Shown piece after piece: positions 1 to 12,670 of a stretch of DNA of 64,000 nt. The first letter of the stretch is position 1. Every line of letters begins with the position of its first letter. Where the stretch lies: the NCBI GenBank assembly GCA_024349245.1, contig JALDNG010000022.1, positions 10,320,501 to 10,384,500 of the forward strand, in the 5' to 3' direction. The stretch is from Neodontobutis hainanensis (Eukaryota; Chordata; Actinopteri; Gobiiformes; Odontobutidae). Made by a program: the position numbers and the translations under genes. The notes beneath the pieces were generated by a model that was not told where the DNA came from, ran no database searches, and saw only the letters and a list, made by a program, of their open reading frames with translations.

Positions 1-1139
1 GATTTGATGGTAATAATGTCAAGTAAGAAAACTAGGCTTACACAATACACAGTGCTCCAAAAACACTCTTGACATTAAAGCTTATAATGGAAAGGTTGTT
101 ATTTTATTAGTTTTACATTCATTTGCTTTTGGGATGCAGCAGAGTCATGGGAGCCAAGGTAGTCCCCTTGGGTGCCTCTAATTAAAACATGCACACAATT
201 TGCACACGTGTATTTGTTAAGACATGTCATTTATTTTTACTTTGCCTTTGGTCAGTTTGTAGTCTGTCTTTGCAGGACACAGTCATATGATTTGAATATA
301 CTTTTCTAAATTTGAAATGCACTGTGTGTATAATGTGCCGTTGCAGTCACACAGAGGTGTCTCGATATGACTCTGCAGTCGTTGTACTCCACTGATGTGA
401 TAATAGTTATAATGTCTCCTTAATGCTGTAATTATGAATTACCAGGCATCATCCAGTGGAGAGTCTTCTCTTCCTGGAGGTTTGATGAATGCTTTCTGGC
501 ACACACATCATGCCTGTGTTTCTGCTGCTTGGGTTTTGAAATGGGCTCAGTGTCACATAGTCCCTGTGGTGTCAGAAGAAAAAAAAAAAAAAACCTTTGA
601 ATTGCAGAGGAGTTATTAGAGGAGTTTTGGTTTGCCTCAAAATCTTACTTTGCATACTGTGAAATGACTCCGAGGGGAAGTATTGAGCCCATGGCTGTAT
701 TCACAAAAGGAGAGAATACATTGTCCTTGAGGATGGACCAAGAAAAACAAAAACAGGTAGTGGGTAAAAAGCATAAAAAATTAGCAGTAAAAATAGATTT
801 CATGCTCAATGGCTAGTTTACATGTTGACACATAAGACAGGTTGCTTTTACTTTTCCATTTGCTTAAAGCTATAATAAGCAGGAGTTACATGAATATTAA
901 ATATTACTCACACAATGAAAATGAATTTGATCACACACCTGTTCAGAATAATGTGGAGTTGAAAGTATTTTTTAACCAATGTCTGCTCGCATTTTTACAA
1001 TTTTCCTCTTTTGTTTAACCTTTTTAAATGTGTAAAGTGACAATACTACGAACTAAATGACTATGTGGACAGAATTCAGAACACAGAATAAAACGTTTCC
1101 TGAGTTATGAAAACTAAAAAGATGGTTTGGAGATAGATC
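1..1139. other. Intergenic, no gene seen
   Basis: AT-rich non-coding sequence. The only ORF of note (434-619) is short, ends in a poly-A-derived Lys run and resembles no family I know. No repeat was recognised here. Confidence 0.6.
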
Positions 1140-1440
1140 TGGGGCAAAGTGGCTCAGGTGGTAGAGCGGACGTCCTATAACCAGAAGGTTGGCGGTTTGA
1201 TTCTTGCTCTCCCTGGTTCATACTGTTGTTGTGTCCTTGGGCAAGACTCTTAACCCACCTTGCCTCTAGTGCCACAGCTGGTGTATGAATGTGTGTGAGT
1301 GTAGAGGTGAGTTTGGAGGTGGTTGGAGAGGGCTGTGAGCGCTGTTTGTGTGGCAGCTCTGGGGGTGAATGGAAGCATGATTTGTGTTCCTGAGAAGAGT
1401 ACAAAAAAAGTGCTATATACAGTAAATGCACATCATTAAA
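1140..1440 (+). repeat. tRNA-derived teleost SINE, forward copy
   Basis: The head is tRNA-like: GTGGCTCAGGTGGTAGAGCG resembles an A box, and GGTTTGATTC is a decayed B box. The body has the phrase GTCCTTGGGCAAGACTCTTA, and the end is a GTGCTATATACAG-type tail, both typical of abundant fish SINEs. A second copy of the same family lies in reverse orientation at 3404-3700 and shares the GGTAGAGCGG and ACCAGAAGGTTGGCGGT blocks. This is a transposable element, not a functional tRNA gene; the ORF on the other strand (1114-1494) is a by-product of it. Confidence 0.8.
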
Positions 1441-2740
1441 CACTGTTGCCTGGAACTGCAATAGACAATTTAGAAGCATTTTCTTAAAAGACAAGAGGCA
1501 GGTTTGGACTTTCCCAACGGAAAGTTTCTAAAACTAGATTAAAACATAGACCTGTGAAGCTCAGTATCACACATTTTATTTACCCAGTCAATTACCCACT
1601 TCATAGGAAACCTTACAATTTGTTAAGAATAAGATAAATTGAGCAAATTAGATGTTTTGTTCTGCTTGCGGACATCCATCTTCACACTTATCCCTTGATT
1701 TAGTTTAAAAAAACAATAATATTTTTGGTTTCTTAACAAATAAAAACAATCATGAAAGCTCAAGTTGTCTGGACATCTTTTTGTTCTCTGTGTGCAACTC
1801 CTCTCATACAACAGTGTATTGTGACAATCAAAAAGAGAACAATACACCTCAAACTGCAAAATACAAAAATGCATTTTCACATGCAATTAGACTGGATGTT
1901 TGCATGCATCATTCCTTTGTGGGAGCTGAGATTTGTGAATGCAGGGGGTTGAAATGATTGAAGAAAAGCCTCATCTTCACCTAAGGGGGTGTTGTGGAGC
2001 CATGTTGGAGAGGAAGTGAAGATCCTCAAAGGATGTTATCTGCCAGCCCACTGACTGCCTCCAGGAGCTGACTGCCAGTGAGCTGGCAGCTGTCTTCTGA
2101 TCCCACTTTCTGAATTACTTTAGACTGTAAGGTGAGCAAATCAAAGGCCTTCTCAGCTAAAAAGCCTCTTGGCATAGTGTACCCCAACAGCTCTTAAACT
2201 TTAATCAGATGTTATTTTGTATTATTAATCATAATACATCAGCTCATTACAAGACAGCAAGGAAGCCAGGAATCATTCTGCACAGCACACACACAAGCTT
2301 CTTGAAATCGCTTTCAGTGATTCTGCATGCAACTACTTCAGCAAGAAAACATCACACAAAAAAAGAACAACATCATTTACTCAACCAAGACAATGTGAAA
2401 TATTGTTTTCAAACTGAAGATGTTAACTCCTGATATTGAACTACTACCATTTCCAGCCCTCTTCTCTGAAAAGCATATATGCCTTTCACATTGGTTCACA
2501 AAAACAGATCAGTAAGAGATGCTACAGTCAGGCCCGCACTCTGTGTCAGCAGTGACATGGGAAAGGAGTGGAGCCTTGAATTACCTCCAGATGTGTTACA
2601 GCACACTTCAAAATTGACAATTAAAAGGTTTAGAGTCAAAGATCACTTTATTATGACACATATACAAATTTGCATGCTGATTTCACCCTAAGAAAGGCTA
2701 TGTATGATGTTGACCAAATTGTCCTACTCAACTACTCAAA
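1441..2740. other. Intergenic, no gene seen
   Basis: Unique-looking non-coding DNA. Short ORFs on both strands (1623-1952, 2209-2691) show no domain and overlap each other. Nothing else was recognised. Confidence 0.5.
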
Positions 2741-3124
2741 GGGAATAGATTCCATTGTCTCTGGGAGTGTAAAGAGATTGAAGTGTTCCGGCAGGCAGCA
2801 TGCGGAGATAATACTCTGGTGATAGGGTAGACGCTCCTCCCCAGTCCATTGTCTGTTAGGACTTATACCTGAAGCTTTAGAAACACTCAAAGAGACTGTT
2901 CAATTGTTACTGATGCTTGTTTGAAAAGCCATAATGTCCAAATGGGTTGGAGATGACGCCCCTTCTGTCCAGGTGTGGAAATGTCTGATATCTGATATTT
3001 AATAATTGTGGAGAGGTTAAGACATTGCTTGAATGGTAAATTTCATCTTTTGTGAGAATGGGAGACAGTTGTTTGTTTTTTCTGGATTCTGTTTCAAAAA
3101 CTTAATAAAAAATATATAAAAAAA
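2741..3124 (+). mobile_element. 3' end of an L1/Tx1-type LINE, ORF2 C-terminal remnant
   Basis: Translated in shifting frames, this stretch gives FHCLWECKEIEVFRQ and then GLIPEALETLKETVQLLLML. After a stop it gives KAIMSKWVGDDAPSVQVW. These match the pattern of the C-terminus of L1-type ORF2: W-E-C followed by an FW-like position, then LLGL-P-E, then a K-A-I..W....P....W block. A short 3'UTR and an A-rich tail (about 3098-3124) follow. Stops and frameshifts make it a dead 5'-truncated copy. The left boundary is approximate and no target duplication was identified. Confidence 0.65.
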
Positions 3125-3403
3125 GCTGTGCATGATAGACAGGCTAAGAGCAACAACACACGGCTGTCACATGAAGCAGAGCATCATTTTCTCTTTTTTA
3201 AGAAGCAACACAGCGGGACATGATACAGGCACAGCAAGCAGGACAATGGAGCAGACATTTAGCACACACCTATTATAGACTTTACTCTGGAAACTAGAGA
3301 CGACATAAACACAGCCATGAGCAGCAGATAGAGACAAATGTGAGGAAAAGTTGTAGGGAGGTACTGTGAACATCTTTTTGTGACATGCTTCAAATCACTT
3401 GAC

Positions 3404-3700
3404 AGGACTGTATATTGGTAAATGGTGTGCATTTATACAGCACTTTTTTGTACCTGGCTGTACCAAAGTGCTTTACCTCATGCATCCATTCACACACACA
3501 CACACATACACACACACACACACACCTGGGGCAGACAGAGAGGGGCTCACGCCTTCTCCAAACACCACCAAACTCACCTCTACAGTCACACACGTTCATA
3601 CACCAGAGCTGTGGCACTGTGTTAAGTGTCTAAGGAAAATCACACCGCCAACCTTCTGGTTCCAGGACAACCGCTCTACCACCTGAGCCACTGCGTTTCA
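3404..3700 (-). repeat. tRNA-derived teleost SINE, reverse copy with CA microsatellite
   Basis: The reverse complement starts with GTGGCTCAGGTGGTAGAGCG and carries the same ACCAGAAGGTTGGCGGT block as the copy at 1140-1440. A CA repeat has expanded inside it (3490-3525). Overlapping ORFs on both strands here are products of the repeat. Confidence 0.8.
3490..3525. repeat. CA dinucleotide microsatellite
   Basis: Nearly pure CA run with one TA interruption, inside the reverse SINE copy. Confidence 0.95.
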
Positions 3701-4619
3701 TCGAACTGTTATTTTATATTATGAACACAACATGTTCAGAAACGACACTCCTAGGGCCAATACAAAATGAATAAGGTCAAAAGTAGACTGATGACAAGTT
3801 GCCCCTCTCTGAGCCGGGTCAGGACATCCTCGTTTGAGTAGAGGAGATATGTCTGGAGAGGTTTGAACAACCAGGGCTACTGACCAAGTACAATCAGGTC
3901 TTCTTTCTAATTGCATAAACATGTTTTGTTGTCTGGCCTGCCCAGAACAAGGTATTAGGACACAAGACAGGAATGTGACTGCCCTACTATAAGACATTAA
4001 ACAACACTATATGTACGTATTTTGGGCTGTATATAAGTTCCCGAACATTTAGACTTTTGAAAGACTCATTTAATGCTGATTGTTTTTATATCAACCACTC
4101 GATAAGGATCTCACAAACGCTTTGTGAGATCATGCATTGTGCATTCCTCAAAACATAACTCATAAGTCTGTTGTTTGGAATACTTGTTTTCTGTAAGTTT
4201 TGGAGATTTTGACCCTAATGGCATCATCATGGGTTATTTATTCAACTTTAGAGAGCTGTCTCCAGGGCCAAAGAAAACATTTTGCATCTGATTTGAGCAG
4301 AAGTCATGAATAAATTGAACTTGTCCATAATAAGTGGAAGGGCTCTTTAAAATGATTGTAGCGTGTATTCTGCTGTAGGCCAGGTGGAGTGCTTCAGATA
4401 GCACTTTATGATATGCCTGATGTAAATGGTGACTTGAAAATAAGTAATGTTTGTATTATTTGTATTTATTTATTTATTTTTTGATGGATTGTTTTACATT
4501 TCTGCATCAATGCTATAAACATTCTGAGTGCTGAGAGTTGTCAGCTGTGCATCCTACTCCTTCTTATGGTAAACAATGGAAAAACTGTTGAGCTTTGTAA
4601 CAAGGGGTCCCAGCAGGCT
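3701..4619. other. Intergenic, no gene seen
   Basis: Non-coding. An ORF on the minus strand (3719-3997) has no recognisable domain. A TATT-rich low-complexity patch lies at about 4450-4482. Confidence 0.5.
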
Positions 4620-5240
4620 TTAAGCCCTGCAGCTCAGTGAGTTAGCCAGCAGTGAAGCTGACTCAATCTGTTTGACTTTCTCTGTGGGCTACATGGAGGC
4701 CTGGGCAGCCAGTGAGGTCTCTGGGCTTGGCCCGCATTGATCTGAAAATTCAGTGACAGAGTGCTAGCCAACTCTTAAATATTTGGTTTTAATTACTGCC
4801 ACAACCTTTACTCTGGCAGGTTACTGTTGAAACATAATCCCCAAGGGGCTGCAGAACAAGGGCATCACACCATTATTCAGCCATAGAGAACATGGCAGCC
4901 ATTCCCTTAGCCAGGCATTTTTTATCTGGGAAATGGGACACAGCCACTGCCAACTATATAGGCTGGCTCTGACAAAGAGCAATAGAAAATAGCAAGATGA
5001 GAGGCACTCTATAACCCTTAATTATACAGTGGCTAAGTTGGGCTGAGGAGCAGCTTATCTCTCTGGTGGGGTTGCTGGATTTCTGAACCTCTCATTTGAT
5101 TACTTGGCCTGTTCACCTGTCTGCTTCAGCAGCCCACCGCTGCACTAATGAATGTGCACACTATTCTTCTCACAGATCTGCAGCTGATTTTATAATTTTG
5201 TTTCCCATTGTCCATGTGAAGATGATGAGGAGGAAAGGAT
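4620..5240. promoter_or_regulatory. Candidate conserved non-coding element
   Basis: About 600 bases of repeat-free sequence with balanced composition, no persistent ORF, and homeodomain-type cores such as the TAATTA within GGTTTTAATTACTGCC. The call rests on texture only; conservation was not tested. Confidence 0.25.
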
Positions 5241-7139
5241 GTGATTGTGAACCATGCAGTTGCTTTAGGGGAACATCTGTCTATGTGTGGCTCCTCTCGT
5301 CAGCAGGGTTTTACAATGGCTATAGGACATTTTTCCTTTTCATTCCTGCATTAATTATCCATTAGCTTGCTGATGTAGAAAACAAAATGCATTCCGCACT
5401 TTGTTTGGAGTATCCTGCTCAAGAGATGCTTTGTTGTTTTTCCTGAGGCTTCAGTATCCCATGATACAAAGGAATATTTTATAGTGAGGGCCAGGGAAAT
5501 TTGCCTTCAGCACAAGTTTTAAAAGTGCCAATGGGACACAACAAACTTTTGGCAAAGGTAGACATTATGTTAAGTGCAAACAAGTTCTCATCAGCCTCTC
5601 TTATTATACTTTTGTGTGAACAAGGCTGCAGCCTGATTAAGCACAAAACTGTGTTAAAGGCACTTGTACTCACTGTTTGTAACATTCACAGCATTACTCA
5701 TTACCAGCCACACTTTATTTCCTTTGGAGAAATCATTACACCCCTTGGTGTGAGACTAAGAAAACATAAAAGGGTTGGAAAGTGCAAATTGCGTGTTAAA
5801 TATTGGCTTTTAATCCCAACAACTCCAATAATTGGACTCCATCATGTTTGAGCTTTGATGCACTGTATTTCTGTCTTCATAACCACAGAGCTGTGCCTAC
5901 CCCAATGGACCATGTAGAGACAAAAAGCTTTAGGGAGGAAACAGTTCTTGTTTCTGTAACTTTCCCACCAAAACAATGTGTACCAAACTCAAAAACACAG
6001 ATTCCCTGAAACAAGATTCCTAGGTAAGCCTTGAGTAGGGGAGTGTATTTGCTAAGGGCAAAATGCCATCTATAGCTGTAATTCTATCACTTTCTGATTA
6101 AAAATGTCAGCATGGCCCTGGAGGTGACAGATTGCTGGGATCGCTGGCATCCCTGGGTATTTTTGGTGCAGGGACAGGTGCATCGTGCCTTGGAGACTTG
6201 GAGGGAGCGCATGATCGAGGGAGGGATAGAAAAGTGGAGAAACATGGAGCATGGGAACAGAGAGGAATGGCTGTTCATCAATGGCCTGTGGCTATAGCCT
6301 ACATCATCCGTTAGCTGGGCCAGGCTCCAGAACTCATCTGTGTCAGGCAGAGAGAGGCCTGATACTCGCAGCATGACGGTAAAACGTCTGCTGCAAACAG
6401 GTTTGTGTGAAACGTTAGACAAAACTGATCAATGTGACAGCACCAATATAGGTCAAACATACAGTTATATGGGACTAATGGAAATCAGGTGGGCAGACAT
6501 CCATATCAACTCTACTGTCTTCTGTATGGAGCTGATGACGCTTGTTGGATCAACACCTGACAAGGGCCAGGGACTGCAAGAAATAGAGATCCTGGTGAAG
6601 TTAATCAGGAGCCCCTCTAAACCCAATCCATCCACTGGTCACGTGACTCAGACATGTCCTTCAGGGGGCGTTAAACAGTCATGCTGTTTGTTTGGAAATA
6701 TACTAAGTCGAGTTACTGTTCACATGAATAGATACAGGAAATGTAACAAAAGAAGTTGTGAGGTTCTCAGTCTGGATGGATTCAAAGTAATGCACTATAA
6801 ATGGCATTAATATACTTTTTTTTGGTGGGGCTAGATGATAACTATATCACTGACAGAGGTGATCTTAATTTAAAGATCTTACCGTTTTTAGTCTGTGCTA
6901 ATGCAGATCATCCCTGTGTTGTTGAAGTGGGTATTTTATTTGTATCAACGACATCATTTAAGAATATTTAGGTTCCTGGTTGAACTTTTTCAGCACATCT
7001 CAAAGATGGCCGTCCTGCTTCTAACACAGTAACTTGCTGCCAAAATGTCCCACCAACTAAAGGTGCAAGGTAACCAGACAAACAATTTCAATTTGTGTTT
7101 TCATACAAGATATCATTAATTGTCTCACATTAATTGAAA
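5241..7139. other. Intergenic, no recognised gene
   Basis: Several ORFs overlap on both strands (5501-5851, 6070-6422, 6340-6810). The longest, 156 codons at 6340-6810, shows no domain, signal peptide or splice-consistent neighbours. The interval 6090-6400 is more GC-rich than its surroundings and could be a non-coding element. Confidence 0.45.
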
Positions 7140-7602
7140 ACTAAAGAAAGGAATTGGAATTGTGAACCTAAAAGCGTAAACGTAAGCTTAGAAACGTAAG
7201 CAAAGAAGCGGTAATCAACCGTAGCCTCAAAAGCATAAACAAAGTAAATATTTTTGTAAATGAAAAAGACTTTTTTATTAATATAAACTATGTTTACACT
7301 CCCTAAACGTGGGAAAAATACTCAATAATTATTCATGGGCTTTTGTTGAGGTGGTGCGTGCTCACTGCCTTTTGGCTGAACAATGGTAGAGGGACAAAAA
7401 AAATCATTAATACCCTTCCCTCCGATAAGCAGTTGTTATCCCTTTAGTTGTAATGTAGCAACAAGTCGAAATGTATTTTTTTATTTCCCCCCTTAATCTG
7501 GGATATTTACAATATTATGTTAGAGGAACTTCCTGTTCCTCTAACATAGTTCACATTTACGCTTCTACATTTACAATTCCAAATCCTTTCTTTCGGTTAC
7601 GA
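7140..7602. mobile_element. Short non-autonomous DNA transposon with imperfect terminal inverted repeats
   Basis: The left end carries AAGAAAGGAATTGGAATTGTG followed by a block ending AAGCGTAAACGT. The right end is its imperfect inverse (CATTTACGC...ACAATTCCAAATCCTTTCTT). The arms are about 45 bases and the total is about 460 bases, with no coding capacity. A perfect 14 bp hairpin (7516-7548) lies just inside the right end. The family is not identified. Confidence 0.6.
7516..7548. repeat. Perfect 14 bp-arm hairpin
   Basis: TATGTTAGAGGAAC, loop TTCCT, then the exact inverse GTTCCTCTAACATA. It sits inside the inverted-repeat element. The arms are too short for a typical microRNA precursor. Confidence 0.9.
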
Positions 7603-8320
7603 CTAATGTGACCGCATATTGGCGGCATATGTTTTAAGAATAATAAACTGGGATGTGCTGTTTACATAAAACATAAAACATAAAAATTCTAAATACACCG
7701 AAATATTGCTTTGATTTTTAAGGGACAGTTGGTGATAGCTTCATGGTGTCCCCCGTTTGGATGACAACCCTCTGAGATCTCTCACATGGATATAATGACA
7801 TGTCATATACTGAGTGCTGTGCTTCCACTGCCCATTGCCTCTGGTCATGAAAGACAGGCAACTCATCAGGGGCTGCTTTGGCGGGGACCAGTCCTCCGAG
7901 ATTTCACTCACAGATTTTAAATATGGCAGCACAGATGACAGCCGCAGGAGTCTATGCACTCAAGGCTCGATGTCTTGGGGAAATCCATTTCAGAGATGTG
8001 GAGGATAAGCAGCGCAACAGGATAATCCAAGATTATTTCCATGGGGATAGCTTGGGATACTGCAATCAAGAGCCTCGAATCAAAATGTGTCAAAGTGACC
8101 TGCCCCCTTTAGAGCATCAACACTGACCTCTCTTTTAAGACCCTAGTCCTGAACATGTTTTAGGGATTGACAGTTAAAGCCTGAGAAAAAGGACAAATTG
8201 ACCCAGTCTGTCACATTAAATATATCCATATATTTTATGTCCACAAACCACTGACATGCAGAATCATATGTTTACATTCTAGTCTAGTAATTTTTAAGGT
8301 TAATTTGTTTCAACCCTTGT
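7603..8320. other. Intergenic, no gene seen
   Basis: Short overlapping ORFs on both strands (7741-8126) without a domain. No repeat was recognised. Confidence 0.45.
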
Positions 8321-8432
8321 CCAAAAGACTTTGTCAATTCTGAGATCCACTCATACAGCTGAGCTTATATCTCTAGAGGGAGGGGTTTCCGAAACTAACT
8401 CTGATTGAACCAGGCTGTTCTGGTCTCATAAA
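8321..8432 (+). repeat. Solo arm of the foldback repeat family
   Basis: Matches the arms of the foldback element at 62,779-63,438. Shared blocks include AATTCTGAGATC, CTCTAGAGGG, GAAACTAACTCTGAT and CCAGGCTGTTCTGGT. Only one arm is present here. Confidence 0.75.
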
Positions 8433-8689
8433 GTTGACCAAAACCTAATCAATTAACTGTATATAAACTACTTCATGAGCTATTTGTCAAGTGAAGTTAA
8501 AAGCTATTGCTTCATTCATGTCCTCACAAACTTTTAAATCACCACAGAATCATTATCCACTGGTTTGAATATCAGAGTCTGCTTGTATGTCTAAAATGAA
8601 GAAAAAGTAACTTGAAAACTAGCCACCCACACACAGAGGAGAAGAATCAAAACATGAGCTATCAAGCTGAAATGAAAATAAATTATTGA

Positions 8690-9000
8690 TCAGTTTCACA
8701 TTGATTAGCTCATAACAAAGAGTGCAGTCACCATGGCTTTTCTTTTTGTACAGAGCTGTCAACCTCTGACAAGGCCACTCCACATCTGAGGCAGTGGTGC
8801 CGAGAGCTTGCAGGCTTTTATAGCTGTCAGCAAGCCCTGAGCGAAGCAGACACTCTCCTTTCAAACTCATTAGCCAGCCCTGATGTGATGAACTCATCAA
8901 AGGCACTGTAATGAGCAGGAGATGTGAGGAATGTTCAGCCGTTCCTGCTCTTTCCCATATAAGCGACATGATAAGGAGTTGGCTCATAATGGAATCAAAA
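8690..9000. promoter_or_regulatory. Candidate conserved non-coding element
   Basis: Repeat-free, balanced composition, flanked by AT-rich DNA. The long minus-strand ORF over it (8619-9122, 167 codons) resembles no protein I know and is more likely a by-product of low stop-codon density. Confidence 0.25.
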
Positions 9001-12000
9001 TAAATTGTAAGTGTGTGTGTGTCAGGACCAAAATGTGTCCACAGAGGACAGTGGGAACAGCTGTGAATGTTTGGCTGTGGTTTCCTGGGCCAGGGCCAAG
9101 TTGACAGCCACATCACACACAAACACTCTCACGCACACACAAGCAACACAACAAACAGACACCACCAGACACCATTCTCACCTCCATGATCATGGGAATG
9201 TTACTTTTAGATTTTGCACAGCGAAAGAAATCCATGCAAGACTTTATTCAAATTCTCAAATTCAAATCACAAGCTTTCTAAACATATGCTCGCAGTTAAT
9301 GCCACACAGTTGCCACAAGTTACTGAGCTTGGGCGCCAAAAACACTTTATGTTTCAACACTCATGCAGTGGATAGATCAAGGAACTCTACATAATAGTGC
9401 TCACACAAATATTATGCTTGAATTACATTTACGTTATTTTACTGTAACAGGTAACTACAGCTGAACACGCATACACAAAAAAACAAAACACATTATAACT
9501 CAGTTCAAACAATTGGTATTGTGTGTATAAAATCACCTTTACAGTGTATTACGTTTTATTTCATGTCCAGAATGGGCATAGCTTTTATGATAGTAAATTC
9601 TTCCTTAACATACCATTATCTGCAATAATCCTCAACATTAGTGTCAAATAACACCTTAAAGCTGTTCCAGTTTTGTGTCAGTAAACAAAAAGCTGAAAAA
9701 GCCAGTGTTTTGAAACGCATGTTGTGCCTTTCATTTTTTTCGTGACATGGATCGAAGTGGTGAATGAGTGTTTTCAATGCGAGCCACTGTGTCACGTTAC
9801 AGTCTACTGTAAACAGTTCTGAGAATAGTCGTCTGGAATAAACACAAACAGTTTCAATATTTAATTGTTGTATTCTCTGGAGAGACTCGAATGAGAGCTA
9901 GAAGTTATTTATTACTAACACAAACATTCACACTGTTCAGAAGCAGTTTAAGTTAGCTATGTTCAACTCCATTGTTGGGAAACAATGCAGAAATGCATTT
10001 GAGCAGTAGTGGCATATGGAAGCCTTAGTGCCTTATCCCGATATAGAAGTCCTCTTTGTGCTTTGCCTCTTGTTCATCTGCTGCATTCTGAGGAGGCCCC
10101 GGGGGTCAGCATACATTCAGAGAAGCGGCTGCATTGTACTCGAGGAAAGTAGCATATAGAGTATTATACAAAGGTCAGAGGTCAACGCATTCCACTATTT
10201 TACCTTGATGGAGACGACAGCCCATATCTGTTGAATCCTGACATCTAATTTCTGGATCAGCATCAAAATGAATATAACTTAATGTGGATGCAAGGTGAGA
10301 AGCAGAGCATCTGGACTGGCTTTAATGGCAGCGTAAACCAAATGTCCACAACATTCATCTTTGTTTTAAAAATACAGTAATGAAGAGTAAAAATGTTCTT
10401 ATTGAGAGGTTCTGCTGCAGAGGAGAAGTCATTTTAAAACATTATTAGTTTTAAAGTACTGGATGGTGGATCCTTGGAGATGAATAAATATAGAACAAGA
10501 TTTGGGGGCAATGTTTCAGCGTGTAACACCATCACAGTAGTTGCAATGTAACAACATGGCAGTAAAAATAATGCCTCCATTAGCAACATTATGTACATCT
10601 GCTCTGTTGTTCACATATACATATGTGAAAAATATATGTGTGAGAACAGTAGCCATTTTGTTAGGTTGCAGCTCACTATTTTTACTTTTCTCCATTCTTA
10701 TAATGACACCAGCTTAAAAAAAAAGCCTGGATTGAAATCAAAAAGTGTTTATCGAAAGAAAACGTCTTGAAACAAATTTCTCTAAAGGCTTGGACGCCAT
10801 GGCAGTCAGCAGTGGCTGTGCTGTAATGAATAATGGGACTGAATGGTTAGAATAATATCCAAAGAGACACAGAGCTCAGGTGTAATGGAAGCCTAGGGGG
10901 TCTCAGTTGCAGCCTTGAGCTCAGCTTGATTGCTATGGTGCAAACTGGGCATTTTGCTCTTAACATTACCTCATAAATTCTCCATGGGCTTTAACTCAGG
11001 CCAGTTGGCAGCTCTGATGTGAGGGTCAGCAAACCAGGCTGTTGTCATTTCTGTGGCCCATGTGACAGAGATAAATTCTGATGAAACAAAAATTACTATT
11101 AAATAAGTCTTTTAGATGATTGTTATGATCATTAAATCACTTTTTGTCGTGAGATGCTTTTTGGCTGCAATTCCATTGCCAGAAGGGCTACAACTACTCA
11201 ACTTTTGCAAAAATAAGTTGAAATCTTACACTCTTACTAACAATACTTACACCTCTATAAAAAGAATTGTGATGGGTCTCTGGGTGAATAAACAATGAGT
11301 TTGTCATATCTTAAGTATGCAAAATGCCTTTAAAGCTGGAAGTAGTTCCTTCCTTTTCTATCGAATTGCTTCAGGAAAATCCTCATTAATCAAAATGCCA
11401 CATTGAACAGCAAGTTTATCTTTAAGTTTTAGAACTCTCACCACAATTGGATGAGACTTTTCTGATTCATCAGGCTTTTTTTTTTACCAGTCCAGCTCAG
11501 TTTTTCCCATGATCCCGCTGTGTCTATCACTAAAAAATATATATATATACGTAAAATTCATGTGTAATTTGAATCAAGAACTGAAACTCCAAATGCAGCT
11601 GAATAAACATTTGTTCGCGCTCAGTTGCGTCAAAAGCAAGATCATGGTCTTTATGAAAAACCTCAGCATCAGAGTCATGTGACAGAGCCATTAATCCATT
11701 CAGTCTCTCTGTTTGAAATCTATAAAATAAATTAAATCTAAAGAATTAAAACCCTGAAAGTTACTTTTACAGATACCATATATTTCTTAATCAAATGTGA
11801 CATGAATTCAAAGTCGTAACAAAACTGTGTGATACTCAGGTAAATGTATTTGTGTAAATGTTAATAGTTACTAACCTCCCTCTGTTTGAAAGAGTTCAGT
11901 CGATAAATGTGAAAATCCCATGCAGCTTGATATTTACATTTGGAGTTTGTGAAGAGAAGGGGTTGCTGTTTCAAAACGTGTTGTACTAGACTGTCCTGTA

Positions 12001-12670
12001 CCAATGGGGGTGAGTGGTACGTTACTAATACTCTTTTCTGAGCACATTTGGGAAACAGCAATAGTGTATTTGTTGTTTGTTTTATATATTTTCTTTTTGC
12101 AGTCCCACCTTAAAAAAACTGAACATGCTGTACACAATAGAGCTGTTATGGCACATAACAACTTTAGTATCTTGTGTCGACATTCAGAAGAGGAAGCAGT
12201 CTTTTGAAGCCATCTGTTTTGGTGGATGCATCAATCCCGACTCTGGCCACTTATTTTGGAGCTTCAATCCTTTCTGTGTTGCCAAACTGCCAATTTGTCT
12301 TGTTGTGTTCAACTGTCTATTCTGGTGCATGTCTATCTGCAGCACATTCTTTGAGTGTACTGTCCACAAACAGTCCTTTGACACAGCACTTTGGAAATAG
12401 CCGACTTCTCTGGAATAACCTCCTGTGACTTTGCTTCAAGTGGAATGTTTTAGGAGTTGTTTTTTTAACTGTTTTAACTGAGCAATGCCCACAAATGCTA
12501 TGTACTGTATAGTGCAGTTTGAGCAAAGTACAGTATAAGGAGGTACCAGGGGTCAGAGAATGGTTCTAAAGGAATGTTTATTGTAAATTGAGTTTGAAGA
12601 CTGTGGTTCCTTCGCAGTATAAATGCATTCAGTGATCACATATAAAATATAATCTGACTTAAACTGAACT
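9001..12670. other. Intergenic, no recognised gene
   Basis: AT-rich non-coding sequence with small ORFs on both strands. The interval 10,780-11,090 has the same repeat-free texture as the other candidate regulatory stretches. The interval 12,170-12,430 has overlapping ORFs in three frames that could be retroelement debris, but no family was recognised. Confidence 0.45.

Noticed and set aside
1140..1200. A functional tRNA gene
   Set aside because: The A and B boxes belong to a SINE head; there is no complete cloverleaf and a SINE body follows.
6340..6810. A 156-codon ORF as a gene
   Set aside because: No domain, signal or homologous pattern recognised; other ORFs overlap its start on both strands, and no splice partners are visible.
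8619..9122. A 167-codon minus-strand ORF as a gene
   Set aside because: Composition is unlike a protein I know, and it overlaps another ORF on the plus strand. Better explained by low stop density in a non-coding island.
12174..12428. Retroelement coding remnant
   Set aside because: Overlapping ORFs in three frames hint at something, but no reverse transcriptase, integrase or other family pattern could be read.
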